Part shown: one piece after another, positions 16,254 through 25,367 of the stretch
Layout of the letters: each line of letters opens with the position of its first letter
Position numbering within the stretch: the first letter of the stretch is position 1
From: Mesorhizobium erdmanii USDA 3471
GTDB taxonomy: Bacteria; Pseudomonadota; Alphaproteobacteria; Rhizobiales; Rhizobiaceae
Reading direction: 5' to 3'
Assembly: GCF_000472705.1 (NCBI RefSeq)
Contig: NZ_AXAE01000022.1
Span: forward strand, 89,182 to 153,181
DNA length: 64,000 nt
Made by a program: the position numbers and the translations under genes
The notes under the pieces: model-generated
Database searches by the model: none
The model's input: only the letters and a program-made list of their open reading frames with translations
What the model was told of the DNA's origin: nothing

Positions 16254-17645
16254 TTAGCCGTTGTTTTTACGCCGCAATCGGCTTTCGATCTCTTCGCGGG
16301 CGCTTTGCGTGGCCTTGAGCGAGATGGTGGCGCTGCCGTCTTCATTGTCGGTGCGCGAAACGATATCGCCATTGCGATAGAGCCAGTCGACAAGACCGAA
16401 CTGCGCTGGCTCGATCGTTACCGTCAGGTCTTCGAGCTCGCCAGCCATGCGTGTCTCGACGAGCGCTTTCAGCGCGTCGATGCCCTCGCCTGATATCGCC
16501 GATACGGCGATCGGCGGACCCCTGCTGCCATCGGCGGCATCGGCAAGCAGCCTGTTCCTGTTGCCTTCGTCCAGCAGATCGATCTTGTTCCACACTTCGA
16601 TGACGCGCTTGGTATCACCGGCGTCGACACCAAGGTCGGCCAGGATGCGTTCGACATCCTCGGCCTGTGCCGCCGTGTCGGGATCGGAAATGTCGCGCAG
16701 ATGGATGACGAGATCGGCCTCGACCACCTCTTCCAGCGTCGCGCGAAACGCCGCGATCAGATGCGTCGGCAGGTCCGAGATGAAACCGACCGTATCCGAA
16801 AGGATGATCGGCGTACCATGCGGCAGGCGCACGCGGCGCAACGTCGGGTCGAGCGTGGCAAACAGCATGTCCTGCGCCAGCACATCCGCTCCAGTCAGCC
16901 GGTTGAACAGCGTCGACTTGCCGGCATTGGTGTAGCCGACGATCGCCACCACCGGGAACGGCACTTTCTTGCGCTTGGCGCGGTGCAGGTCGCGGGTGCG
17001 ACGCACCGTTTCCAGCTCGTGCTTCAGCTTGATGATCTTTTCCTGCAATTGCCGCCGGTCGGATTCGATCTGGGTTTCGCCGGGACCGCCGAGGAAGCCG
17101 GCGCCGCCGCGCTGGCGCTCGAGGTGGGTCCAGCTGCGCACTAGGCGCCCTTTCTGGTAGTTGAGATGGGCGAGTTCGACCTGCAGCGTGCCTTCCTTGG
17201 TTCGGGCGCGCTCGCCAAAAATCTCGAGGATCAACCCGGTGCGGTCGAGCACCTTGGCGTTCAGTTCCTTTTCGAGATTGCGTTGCTGCACGGGCGTGAG
17301 CGGATGGTCGACGATGACCAGTTCGGCTTGCCCCTCTTTGACGATCTCGGCGAACTCCTCGACCTTGCCGCTGCCGAGCAAGGTCGCCGGGCGTGGATCG
17401 TTGACAGTCACGACTGCCGTATGGATGGGGTCGAGGTTGATAGCCCGGGCAAGGCCGACCGCTTCGTCATGGCGAGCGTCGGCCGATCGCGTCAGTCGCG
17501 GACGGTTCGTGTCGTCGTCGCCGCGCGGCTGGCGGGCAAGCACAGGTACGATGACGACAGCCCGGGTCGGCCCCTTGGCTTCCGTCCCGGGATGATGCGC
17601 TGGTTTTCCGCGAACCGTGCCGTCCGCGTCCTTCTCACGTGCCAA
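16254..17645 (-). CDS. hflX: Ribosome-associated GTPase HflX
   Basis: A 463-residue GTPase that splits stalled ribosomes and is linked to hfq in many bacteria. The N-terminal HflX domain contains LLGSGKVEEF. The G domain has G1 GYTNAGKST, G3 DTVGF and G4 NKID, and the region before it contains the glycine-rich GGAGFLGGPGETQIESD. The most upstream start is TTG 17645, immediately after the hfq stop, with AGGG eight bases before it. The first 25 residues are poorly conserved, so a start further inside is possible. The C-terminal 40 residues are typical of the long alphaproteobacterial form. Confidence 0.93.
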   Translation of the reverse strand: MAREKDADGTVRGKPAHHPGTEAKGPTRAVVIVPVLARQPRGDDDTNRPRLTRSADARHDEAVGLARAINLDPIHTAVVTVNDPRPATLLGSGKVEEFAEIVKEGQAELVIVDHPLTPVQQRNLEKELNAKVLDRTGLILEIFGERARTKEGTLQVELAHLNYQKGRLVRSWTHLERQRGGAGFLGGPGETQIESDRRQLQEKIIKLKHELETVRRTRDLHRAKRKKVPFPVVAIVGYTNAGKSTLFNRLTGADVLAQDMLFATLDPTLRRVRLPHGTPIILSDTVGFISDLPTHLIAAFRATLEEVVEADLVIHLRDISDPDTAAQAEDVERILADLGVDAGDTKRVIEVWNKIDLLDEGNRNRLLADAADGSRGPPIAVSAISGEGIDALKALVETRMAGELEDLTVTIEPAQFGLVDWLYRNGDIVSRTDNEDGSATISLKATQSAREEIESRLRRKNNG

Positions 17646-17891
17646 TCAGGCGCCCTGGCTTTCCTCGCCATCGAACATCTGAACCGGTTGGCTCGGCATG
17701 ATCGTGGAAATGGCGTGCTTGTAGACGAGTTGCGAGTGACCGTCGCGGCGCAGCAGCACACAGAAATTGTCGAACGAAGTGACCACGCCGGTCAGCTTCA
17801 CGCCGTTAATGAGGAAGATGGTGAGCGGGTTCTTGCTCTTGCGAACTGAATTCAGGAACAGGTCCTGAAGGTTTTGCGATCGTTCCGCCAT
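17646..17891 (-). CDS. hfq: RNA chaperone Hfq
   Basis: An 81-residue Sm-like RNA-binding protein that forms a hexamer and pairs small RNAs with mRNAs. It shows the N-terminal QNLQDLFLNSVRK motif, the Sm1 region VTSFDNFCVLLRR and the Sm2 motif YKHAISTIMP. The length is standard for Alphaproteobacteria, with a short acidic tail. It is directly followed by hflX with no gap. In rhizobia Hfq affects nitrogen-fixation gene control, which fits the adjacent ntr block. Confidence 0.97.
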   Translation of the reverse strand: MAERSQNLQDLFLNSVRKSKNPLTIFLINGVKLTGVVTSFDNFCVLLRRDGHSQLVYKHAISTIMPSQPVQMFDGEESQGA

Positions 17892-18036
17892 TGTTCTTGT
17901 CTTTCGCCGATCCCCTTCGGTTTACAAGCCAATGCGCCAAATTGTCGGGCACATGTCAAGCTCGCAAACACCGTCTTGTCGTCAGTAACGACAAGCAGAA
18001 CGAGATATATTGATGTTCATTCCACCTGTGCGGTTA

Positions 18037-18900
18037 TCAGGCTGGACTTTTTTCCGCAATGTCAAAAAAGGCTTGCCGCAACGAAAGTGTCACAGAGCCT
18101 GGGTGACCGTTGGCCACCGGATCGCCGTCAATGGCCACGACAGGCATGGCAATTGTCGTTGCGGAGCTGATAAACGCCTCGCGCGCCGCCTTGGCCTCGG
18201 CGACGGAAAAGCCTCGCTCTTCGATCTTCAGGCCGAGCTTCGCCGCAACCTCGAACATGGTGGTGCGAGTTATACCACGCAGGATGCCGTGTTCGGCCGG
18301 CCTGGTGACCAGGACGCCGTCCCGGGTGACGATCCAGGCGTTAGACGAGCCGCCTTCCTTGACGTTGCCGGCGGTATCGACGAACCACGCCTCCTGCGCA
18401 CCGGCCTCCTTGGCCTTCTGCTTGGCCAATACATTGGGCAGCAGACCGACACTCTTGATGTCGACCCGGTCCCATCGGTTCTCGGGCACGGTGATGACCG
18501 CGATGCCGGTCTCGGCTCGCTTCGCACCAGCGGCGGGGTCCGCCTTCCTGGCGGTGACCACGAGGGAGGGCTTGGTGTCCGCCGACGGGAAGACAAAATC
18601 GCGGCTGGCAACACCGCGCGTCACCTGCACATAGACCAGACCGTTGACGACATGGTTGCGATTGACCACCTCGCGCAGGATCAGCGGCAGCACGTTGCGC
18701 GCGACCGGCCAGGCGATCGACAGTTCGGTCAACGAGCGGTTGAGCCGGGAAAGATGGCGCGGCATGTCGACGATGAAGCCCCGCGCCACCTCGCAGACCT
18801 CATAGACGCCGTCGGCGAACTGATAACCGCGATCCTCGATATGCACGGAAGCGTCCGCGTGAGCGACGTAGCGCCCGTTGACATAGGCAATGCGTGGCAT
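18037..18900 (-). CDS. dat: D-amino-acid aminotransferase (fold-type IV PLP enzyme)
   Basis: A 287-residue class IV aminotransferase, related to branched-chain aminotransferases and 4-amino-4-deoxychorismate lyase. It begins MPRIAYVNGRYVAH and has the class IV features EDRGYQFADGVYE, an internal PLP-lysine region around LPNVLAKQKAKEAG, and EGGSSNAWIV. Enzymes of this type transfer amino groups between D-alanine and D-glutamate for peptidoglycan precursors. Its position between ntrX and hfq is conserved in related genomes. Substrate assignment follows homology and is less certain than the fold. Confidence 0.83.
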   Translation of the reverse strand: MPRIAYVNGRYVAHADASVHIEDRGYQFADGVYEVCEVARGFIVDMPRHLSRLNRSLTELSIAWPVARNVLPLILREVVNRNHVVNGLVYVQVTRGVASRDFVFPSADTKPSLVVTARKADPAAGAKRAETGIAVITVPENRWDRVDIKSVGLLPNVLAKQKAKEAGAQEAWFVDTAGNVKEGGSSNAWIVTRDGVLVTRPAEHGILRGITRTTMFEVAAKLGLKIEERGFSVAEAKAAREAFISSATTIAMPVVAIDGDPVANGHPGSVTLSLRQAFFDIAEKSPA

Positions 18901-19001
18901 TGGCGACCCCTGGAAATTCTTGGGCTTGTCTTATGCGATTCCGCCGCCACCGTAACCGGCAAACGGTTGGCCCACGAGCGGCGAATTGGGCGGCGCGCGA
19001 G

Positions 19002-20363
19002 TCAAACCCCCAGCGACTTCAGCTTGCGGTGCAGCGCCGAGCGCTCCATGCCGATGAACTCGGCGGTCTTCGAGATGTTGCCGCCGAAGCGGTTGATCTG
19101 GGCGATCAGATAATCCTTCTCGAACTGTTCGCGCGCCTCGCGCAACGGCAGCGCCATGATGTGCTGGTCGGACTGGTTAGGCGTGCGCGGCATAACATCG
19201 CCGATCTCGGACGGCAGGAGGTCCGCGGTGATGGGCGCATCGACGTCGTCGCCGCGCGCCAGGATCATCAGGCGCTCGACATTGTTGCGCAACTGGCGGA
19301 CGTTGCCCGGCCAGTTGTGCGCCTGCAGCACGGCAAGCGCGTCGTCGCCGATGCGGCGCGGCTTGATACCGGCCTGGCGGGCGATCTGCTTCATGAAGTT
19401 GTCGACGAGGTAGGGGATGTCCTCGCGCCGCTCGGCCAGTCCGGGCACCATGACCGGAACCACCGCCAGGCGATGGTACAGATCCTCGCGGAAACGCCCG
19501 TCGGCGATCATGGCTTCCAGGTTCTGCGAGGTCGAAGAGATGATGCGGACGTCGACCTTGACCCGTTTGGTGCCCCCTACCCGCTCGAACTGCTGCTCGA
19601 CCAGCACGCGCAGGATCTTGTTCTGCGTCTCGCGCGGCATGTCGGCCACTTCGTCGATGTAGAGGATGCCTCGATGCGCTTCTTCCAGCGCACCGACCTT
19701 GCGCTCGACACCGTTCGATTCGGTGCCGAACAGCTCGATCTCCATGCGCTCTGGAGTGATGTTGGCAGCGCTCAGTGTCACGAACGGCGCGCCCTTGCGT
19801 GCGGACAGCGTGTGGATGGCGCGCGCCGCCAGTTCCTTGCCGGATCCGGAAGGACCTATGATCATGACACGGCTGTTGGTCGGCGCGACGCGCTCGATGG
19901 TCTGGCGCAGCTGGCTCATCGCCGACGACATGCCGATCAGGTCGAAGGTCTCGCCGCTGCGCTGCTTGAGGTCGGAAACCTCGCGCCGCAATTTCGAGGT
20001 TTCCAGCGCGCGCTCGGCAATGAGAATCAGCCTGTCGGCCTTGAACGGCTTCTCGATGAAATCATAGGCACCGCGCCGGATGGCCGAGACCGCCGTTTCG
20101 ATGTTCCCATGGCCGGAGATCATCACCACCGGCAGGGTCGGATGCATGGTCTTGATCTCGTCGAGCAGCGCCAGGCCGTCCAGACGCGAGCCCTGCAGCC
20201 AGATGTCGAGAAAAATCAACCTCGGCGCACGATCGGCGATGGCGGCCAGCGCGCTGTCGGCATCGAAGGCCGTGCGGGTTTCGTGACCTTCGTCGCTCAG
20301 GATTCCTGCGACGAGCTCGCGGATGTCTTCCTCGTCATCGACGATGAGAATATCAGACGCCAT
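19002..20363 (-). CDS. ntrX: Nitrogen regulation response regulator NtrX
   Basis: A 453-residue regulator with an N-terminal receiver (ILIVDDEEDI; phospho-Asp in LIFLDIWLQG), a central AAA+ domain (GPSGSGKELAAR; Walker B GILYIDEVADM) and a C-terminal Fis-type helix-turn-helix (GNISKTAEFIGMERSALHRK). The GAFTGA loop that contacts sigma-54 is absent: the region after the ELFGTE motif reads NGVERKVGALEEAHRG. NtrX may therefore act without sigma-54, as known for some alphaproteobacterial NtrX. It overlaps ntrY by 11 bp and is its cognate regulator, controlling nitrogen, redox and envelope genes. Confidence 0.95.
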   Translation of the reverse strand: MASDILIVDDEEDIRELVAGILSDEGHETRTAFDADSALAAIADRAPRLIFLDIWLQGSRLDGLALLDEIKTMHPTLPVVMISGHGNIETAVSAIRRGAYDFIEKPFKADRLILIAERALETSKLRREVSDLKQRSGETFDLIGMSSAMSQLRQTIERVAPTNSRVMIIGPSGSGKELAARAIHTLSARKGAPFVTLSAANITPERMEIELFGTESNGVERKVGALEEAHRGILYIDEVADMPRETQNKILRVLVEQQFERVGGTKRVKVDVRIISSTSQNLEAMIADGRFREDLYHRLAVVPVMVPGLAERREDIPYLVDNFMKQIARQAGIKPRRIGDDALAVLQAHNWPGNVRQLRNNVERLMILARGDDVDAPITADLLPSEIGDVMPRTPNQSDQHIMALPLREAREQFEKDYLIAQINRFGGNISKTAEFIGMERSALHRKLKSLGV

Positions 20364-22638
20364 TACCGACCTTTTCAGTTTCTCTTTCGTGTTCCGTCTT
20401 GCCTTCGCCGCGTGACGGCGCGACAGCCGAGAGCGGCAGGATGATGCTGATCATCGCGCCGCGTCCGCCATGGAAATCCGCGGGCGCATCATGAAGTTCC
20501 AGCCTGCCACCATGGTCCTCCACGATCTTCTTGACGATAGCGAGGCCAAGTCCGGTGCCCTTCTCGCGTGTGGTCATATAGGGCTCGAGCAGCCGTTGGC
20601 GATTCTCGCGCGGCAGGCCTTTGCCATTGTCGATGACGTCAATTCTGATGGCGCCATTCTGACGGGCGGCTTGAATCCGGATTATGCCGTGCGAACCGTC
20701 CTTCTGTTCCAATCCGTCGATCGCCTCGGCGGCGTTCTTGATCACATTGCCGAAAGCCTGCGCCAGCAGCCGGCTGTCGAACGTGCCCTTGAGCGGTTCG
20801 TTGCCGAATATCCGCTCGAAGGTGATGTCGGCGCGGCTCACTTCGACCAGGAACGACGCCTCACGCAATGATTCGCGCAGATCGATGGCCTTCATCTCGG
20901 GCTTGGGCATACGCGCGAAGGCGGAGAATTCGTCGACCATGCGGCCGATATCCTCGACCTGCCGGATGATGGTGTCGGTACACTGGTCGAAAACCTCGCG
21001 GTCCTCAGTGATGACCTTGCCGTAGCGGCGCTTGATGCGCTCGGCCGAAAGCTGGATCGGCGTCAGCGGGTTCTTGATCTCGTGGGCGATGCGGCGCGCC
21101 ACGTCGGCCCAGGCGGAAGAACGCTGGGCCTGAACCAGATCAGTGATGTCGTCGACCGTCACGACGTAGGATTTTTCCTCAGAACCGTCGTCGCCCGCTT
21201 CGATGGTGATCTGCACATTGAAGGTGCGCTCGGTGCCGGCGCGGAAGAATGTCACCTGCTCGCGGTAGACGGGCTTGCCCGACTGGCGGCCGATCTCGAA
21301 GACGCGGCCGACATGCGGCAGAACGGCGGAGAGGTTCTGCCCGAGCGCGGCACTGGCGGAGATGGCCAGCATCGATTCGGCCGAACGGTTGACGATGGTG
21401 ACGATGCCGTAGGGATCGACGCCGATGACGCCGGCGGTGACGCCGGCGAGCACGGCCTCGGAAAAGCGCCGCCGCTCGTCGATCAAGTCCTTCGCCGACA
21501 GGATCTCGTTGCGTTGCGATTTGAGTTCCAGCAGCATCTTGTTGAACGTGTCGCCGAGCGAGGCGACGTCGCCATCGGAAGGCCTGACCGGGACCGCGAC
21601 GTCGAGATTGCCGGTCGCCACCTCATCGGCGGCACCGATGAGCTGGCGAATCGGCCGCACGAGACGGTCGGCAACGGCAATGCCGGTCCATATCGCCGAC
21701 AGGATGATGATCAGGGTCAGCGACAGGTAGGGCAGCGCGAAGGCGACCTGCGACGTGCGCCTGTTGTCCTCGAGATTGCGGTATTCGTCGGTGTTGGACC
21801 TGACGATCTGCCGGGCCTTGATCACCTCGGGATCGACCAGGCGGATGGTGTAGAGGTAGAGACCCTCGATCTCGCGTAGCTTGACGATGGCCCCCATGAT
21901 GTTGCGGGTGCGCGGCTCTATCAGCACCGGTTTGCCCTCGCTAGCGCTGCTGACTGAGCCTTCCGGCGGCTCCGGCATGGCGAAATCGGCATCGGTCTGG
22001 GCGCTCATGACGAACGAGCCATCGGGCTTGATCAGCGCCGCATGCGCCAGCGACCGACCCACCGCCTCCTTGTTCAGGAGGTCGAGAAAGCCTGTGCGAT
22101 CAAGGCCGTAGAGCGTGCGCGACGCATCGAGATCATAGGCCATCGACAGCGTCGTGCCCTGCAGATTGCGGGCGTTTTCCTGGACATAGGCATCGGCGAT
22201 CGACAGCGAGGAATTGACGATCGTCTTGGTGCGGATCTCGAACCAGCGGTCGAGGCCGATATCGAGCGTGATCGAGGCGATGATCGCCACCATGATGGCG
22301 GGTATGGCGGCAACCAGCGCGAACATGGCGACGATGCGCACATGCAGCCGCGAGGCGGCCTTGCCGTGCCGGCGCGCCATGACGATGCGATGCACCTCGC
22401 GTCCGACCAGCGCCATGAGGAAAAGCACGAAGGCGGCGTTGAGCGCGATCAGCGCCCAGGTCGTCCTGGCGTCAGGCGCGATCGGCGTCGCGCCGACCAG
22501 GATGGTGAACGAAATGGCCGCCATGACCAGCGCGCCGACGACCGCCACGATGCCGGGCAGTGCCAGCAGGCGGCGCCCGTCTCGCGCGCCGGGTTCGCTG
22601 AAAAGCGGTTGGTTGAGTACAGGTGCCTGCGGAGCCAT
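20353..22638 (-). CDS. ntrY: Sensor histidine kinase NtrY
   Basis: A 761-residue membrane kinase that phosphorylates NtrX. The N-terminal third has about three to four membrane helices with a periplasmic loop, then a HAMP domain (RLVRPIRQLIGAADEVATGN), a PAS domain, a HisKA box with phospho-acceptor His in RRIAHEIKNPLTPIQ, and a HATPase domain (N, G1 DNGKGLP, G2 GTGLGLAIVKK). The length and order match alphaproteobacterial NtrY. The start ATG has no competitor. A 129-bp gap separates it from ntrC, so it may have its own promoter within the ntr block. Confidence 0.96.
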   Translation of the reverse strand: MAPQAPVLNQPLFSEPGARDGRRLLALPGIVAVVGALVMAAISFTILVGATPIAPDARTTWALIALNAAFVLFLMALVGREVHRIVMARRHGKAASRLHVRIVAMFALVAAIPAIMVAIIASITLDIGLDRWFEIRTKTIVNSSLSIADAYVQENARNLQGTTLSMAYDLDASRTLYGLDRTGFLDLLNKEAVGRSLAHAALIKPDGSFVMSAQTDADFAMPEPPEGSVSSASEGKPVLIEPRTRNIMGAIVKLREIEGLYLYTIRLVDPEVIKARQIVRSNTDEYRNLEDNRRTSQVAFALPYLSLTLIIILSAIWTGIAVADRLVRPIRQLIGAADEVATGNLDVAVPVRPSDGDVASLGDTFNKMLLELKSQRNEILSAKDLIDERRRFSEAVLAGVTAGVIGVDPYGIVTIVNRSAESMLAISASAALGQNLSAVLPHVGRVFEIGRQSGKPVYREQVTFFRAGTERTFNVQITIEAGDDGSEEKSYVVTVDDITDLVQAQRSSAWADVARRIAHEIKNPLTPIQLSAERIKRRYGKVITEDREVFDQCTDTIIRQVEDIGRMVDEFSAFARMPKPEMKAIDLRESLREASFLVEVSRADITFERIFGNEPLKGTFDSRLLAQAFGNVIKNAAEAIDGLEQKDGSHGIIRIQAARQNGAIRIDVIDNGKGLPRENRQRLLEPYMTTREKGTGLGLAIVKKIVEDHGGRLELHDAPADFHGGRGAMISIILPLSAVAPSRGEGKTEHERETEKVGNGV

Positions 22639-22767
22639 GTCGCCGTCTGGGAGCCAATGATTGCGTCCGATCTATGCAACGCATTGTGGCGATTATGCAA
22701 CAAGTGTGACAATGGCGGAAATCTTTCGCCGCTCAGTCCCCTGAAAAAGAGTGCGTCAGATCGGCGT

Positions 22768-24228
22768 TCAGCCCGGCCGCGACGATTTATAGACGTTGAC
22801 GCCCAGTTCGCGAATCTTCTTGCGCAGCGTGTTGCGGTTCAGCCCCAGCAGTTCGGCGGCCTTGATCTGGTTGCCGCGGGTTGCCGTCATCGAGGCCAGG
22901 ACCAGCGGATATTCGACTTCGGACAGGATCCGCTGATAGAGGCCGGCGGGCGGCAATTCGCCGGCAAACGAGGCGAAATAGCGCTGCAGGAAATGCTCCA
23001 CCGCCTGGCCGATGGAGAGGTCGTCGGGGATGAGGTTGCCGCCGCCGGGGACCACGGGGCGCTCGCCGGTCTTGAGTTCCGCCTCGATGATCTCGGCGGA
23101 AATCTCGTCCTGCGAATAGAGCGCCGCCAGCCGGCGAACGAGGTTTTCCAGTTCGCGCACATTGCCCGGCCAAGGGTAGCGCTTCATCAGTTCGATGCCG
23201 CCGGACGAGATGCGCTTGGTCTGTAGGCCTTCCATCTCGCCCAGCTTGAAGAAGTGACGCACGAGGTCGGGCACGTCCTCTGAACGCTCGCGCAATGCCG
23301 GCAGCCTGAGCGGCACGACATTGAGGCGATAGAACAGGTCTTCGCGGAACAAACCCTGGTTGATGAGCGTGCGCAAATCCTTGTTGGTGGCGGCGACGAT
23401 GCGCACATCGGTCTTGATCGGCGTGCGGCCGCCGACGGTCGTGTATTCGCCCTGCTGCAGGACACGCAGCAGGCGGGTCTGCGCCTCCATCGGCATATCG
23501 CCGATCTCGTCGAGGAAAAGCGTGCCGCCCTCGGCCTGCTCGAAACGGCCGGTGGAGCGGTTCTGGGCGCCGGTGAAAGCGCCCTTCTCGTGACCGAACA
23601 ATTCCGATTCGATCAAGTCGCGCGGGATCGCCGCCATGTTGATGGCGACGAATGGACCGCCGCGACGGCGGCCATATTCATGCAGCGCGCGTGCCACCAG
23701 TTCCTTGCCGGTGCCGGATTCGCCAGAGATCATCACCGTCAGGTCGGTCTGCATCATGCGCGCCAGCATGCGGTAGATGTCCTGCATGGCCGCCGAGCGG
23801 CCGACCAGCGGCATCGTTTCGGGCTGCTCATCCGGCCGCGCGTCGATCTTCGGCCGCCTCGGCTCCGACAGCGCCCGGTTGACGATGTTGAGCAACTCGG
23901 TCAGGTCGAACGGTTTTGGCAGATATTCATAAGCGCCGGTCTCGGATGCACGGATGGCCGTCATGAACGTGTTCTGGGCGCTCATGACGATGACGGGCAG
24001 CTCGGGCCGCGCCTTCTTGATGCGGGGCAGCATGTCGAAGGCGTTCTCGTCCGGCATGACCACGTCGGTGATGACGAGGTCGCCCTCGCCCGCCGCTACC
24101 CACCGCCACAAGGTCGAGGCATTGGAGGTGACGCGCACCTCGTGGCCGACGCGAGACAAAGCCTGATTGAGCACGGTGCGGATCGCCGCATCGTCATCGG
24201 CGACGAGAATATTGCCGCGAACGGTCAT
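22768..24228 (-). CDS. ntrC: Nitrogen regulator NtrC, sigma-54 activator
   Basis: A 486-residue response regulator: receiver (ILVADDDAAI; Asp in LVITDVVMPDE; Lys in LPKPF), AAA+ domain with Walker A GESGTGKELVAR, an intact GAFTGA loop (GHEKGAFTGAQNRS) and Walker B LFLDEIGDMP. It ends in a Fis helix (NQIKAAELLGLNRNTLRKKI). When phosphorylated by NtrB it activates sigma-54 promoters of nitrogen-scavenging genes, possibly including the biuret operon in this window. That last link is inference. The ATG overlaps the ntrB stop by four bases. Confidence 0.97.
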   Translation of the reverse strand: MTVRGNILVADDDAAIRTVLNQALSRVGHEVRVTSNASTLWRWVAAGEGDLVITDVVMPDENAFDMLPRIKKARPELPVIVMSAQNTFMTAIRASETGAYEYLPKPFDLTELLNIVNRALSEPRRPKIDARPDEQPETMPLVGRSAAMQDIYRMLARMMQTDLTVMISGESGTGKELVARALHEYGRRRGGPFVAINMAAIPRDLIESELFGHEKGAFTGAQNRSTGRFEQAEGGTLFLDEIGDMPMEAQTRLLRVLQQGEYTTVGGRTPIKTDVRIVAATNKDLRTLINQGLFREDLFYRLNVVPLRLPALRERSEDVPDLVRHFFKLGEMEGLQTKRISSGGIELMKRYPWPGNVRELENLVRRLAALYSQDEISAEIIEAELKTGERPVVPGGGNLIPDDLSIGQAVEHFLQRYFASFAGELPPAGLYQRILSEVEYPLVLASMTATRGNQIKAAELLGLNRNTLRKKIRELGVNVYKSSRPG

Positions 24229-25367
24229 TTGCGGTCTCCTTCGCCGTCTTCATCGGCACCAAACTGCGTTTCCTTCCAGGCCGGCATCAGGATGCGGAAG
24301 GTGGTTCCGCGCGGGGTCGATTCGCATTCGATGATGCCGCCATGCTCGCCGACGATCTTGGCAACAAGTGCCAGCCCCAGCCCCGAGCCATTCGGCTTGG
24401 TGGTGATGAAGGGATCGAACAGGATCGGCAGGATGTCCTCCGAGACGCCGGAGCCATTGTCGCGCACGCAGAACTCCAGCGGCAGCGAGACGCGGTCCTG
24501 CGTGCCCGGAACCGAAACGCGAATGCCGGGCCGGAAGGCGGTCGACAGCACGATCTCGCCCTGCGGATCGCCACCGATCGCCTCGGCGGCGTTCTTCACC
24601 AGGTTGAGGAACACCTGAATCAGCTGGTCGCGATTGGCGAATACCGGAGGCAACGATGGATCGTAGTCCTCCAATATCTTGATTTTCTTCGCAAAACCAT
24701 TCTTAGCGATCGCCTTCACATGGTCGAGTACGACATGGATGTTGACGGGATAGCGGTCGATCGGACGCTCGTCGGAAAACACCTCCATGCGATCGACCAG
24801 CGAGACGATGCGATCCGTCTCGTCGGTGATCAGCCGGGTCAGCGCGCGGTCCTCGTCGGAAGCGGACAGTTCGAGCAGTTGCGCGGCGCCACGAATGCCG
24901 GAGAGCGGGTTCTTGATCTCATGGGCGAGCATGGCCGCCAGGCCGGTCACCGAGCGGGCCGCACCGCGATGCGTCATCTGGCGGTCGATCTTGTCGGCCA
25001 TCGACCGCTCCTGGAACATGACCACGACGGAGCCAGGGAATTCGGGCACCGGCGCGACATAGAGATCGACGACCTTCTCGATACCGAGGCGTGGCGACGA
25101 CACATCGACCCGATACTCGTTGACCGGTGCCCGGCGTTCGCGCACCTGATCGACCAGGGTCAGCAGCGGGCTGCCGAAGGGGATCAACTTCGACAAAGTA
25201 TTGCGCGCCAGCATGGTCGCGCTGGAGCGAAAAAAGTCCTCTGCATCGGCATTGGCGAAGGTGATGAAGCCTTCGTCGCTGATCATGATCACCGGGCGGC
25301 GGATCGTGTTGAGGACTATCTGGGCGGCATCAGCCATTTCAGACCCCTGGCCAGCGATAGCGTTCAT
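24225..25367 (-). CDS. ntrB: Nitrogen sensor kinase/phosphatase NtrB
   Basis: A 380-residue cytoplasmic kinase with an N-terminal PAS domain (MISDEGFITFANADAEDFF), the HisKA box with His in MLAHEIKNPLSGIRG, and a HATPase domain with DNGSGVSEDI and GSGLGLALVAK. It receives nitrogen status through PII protein and sets NtrC phosphorylation. It overlaps both dusB upstream and ntrC downstream by four bases, so dusB-ntrB-ntrC is a tightly coupled operon, as in other rhizobia (nifR3-ntrB-ntrC). Confidence 0.97.
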   Translation of the reverse strand: MNAIAGQGSEMADAAQIVLNTIRRPVIMISDEGFITFANADAEDFFRSSATMLARNTLSKLIPFGSPLLTLVDQVRERRAPVNEYRVDVSSPRLGIEKVVDLYVAPVPEFPGSVVVMFQERSMADKIDRQMTHRGAARSVTGLAAMLAHEIKNPLSGIRGAAQLLELSASDEDRALTRLITDETDRIVSLVDRMEVFSDERPIDRYPVNIHVVLDHVKAIAKNGFAKKIKILEDYDPSLPPVFANRDQLIQVFLNLVKNAAEAIGGDPQGEIVLSTAFRPGIRVSVPGTQDRVSLPLEFCVRDNGSGVSEDILPILFDPFITTKPNGSGLGLALVAKIVGEHGGIIECESTPRGTTFRILMPAWKETQFGADEDGEGDRK

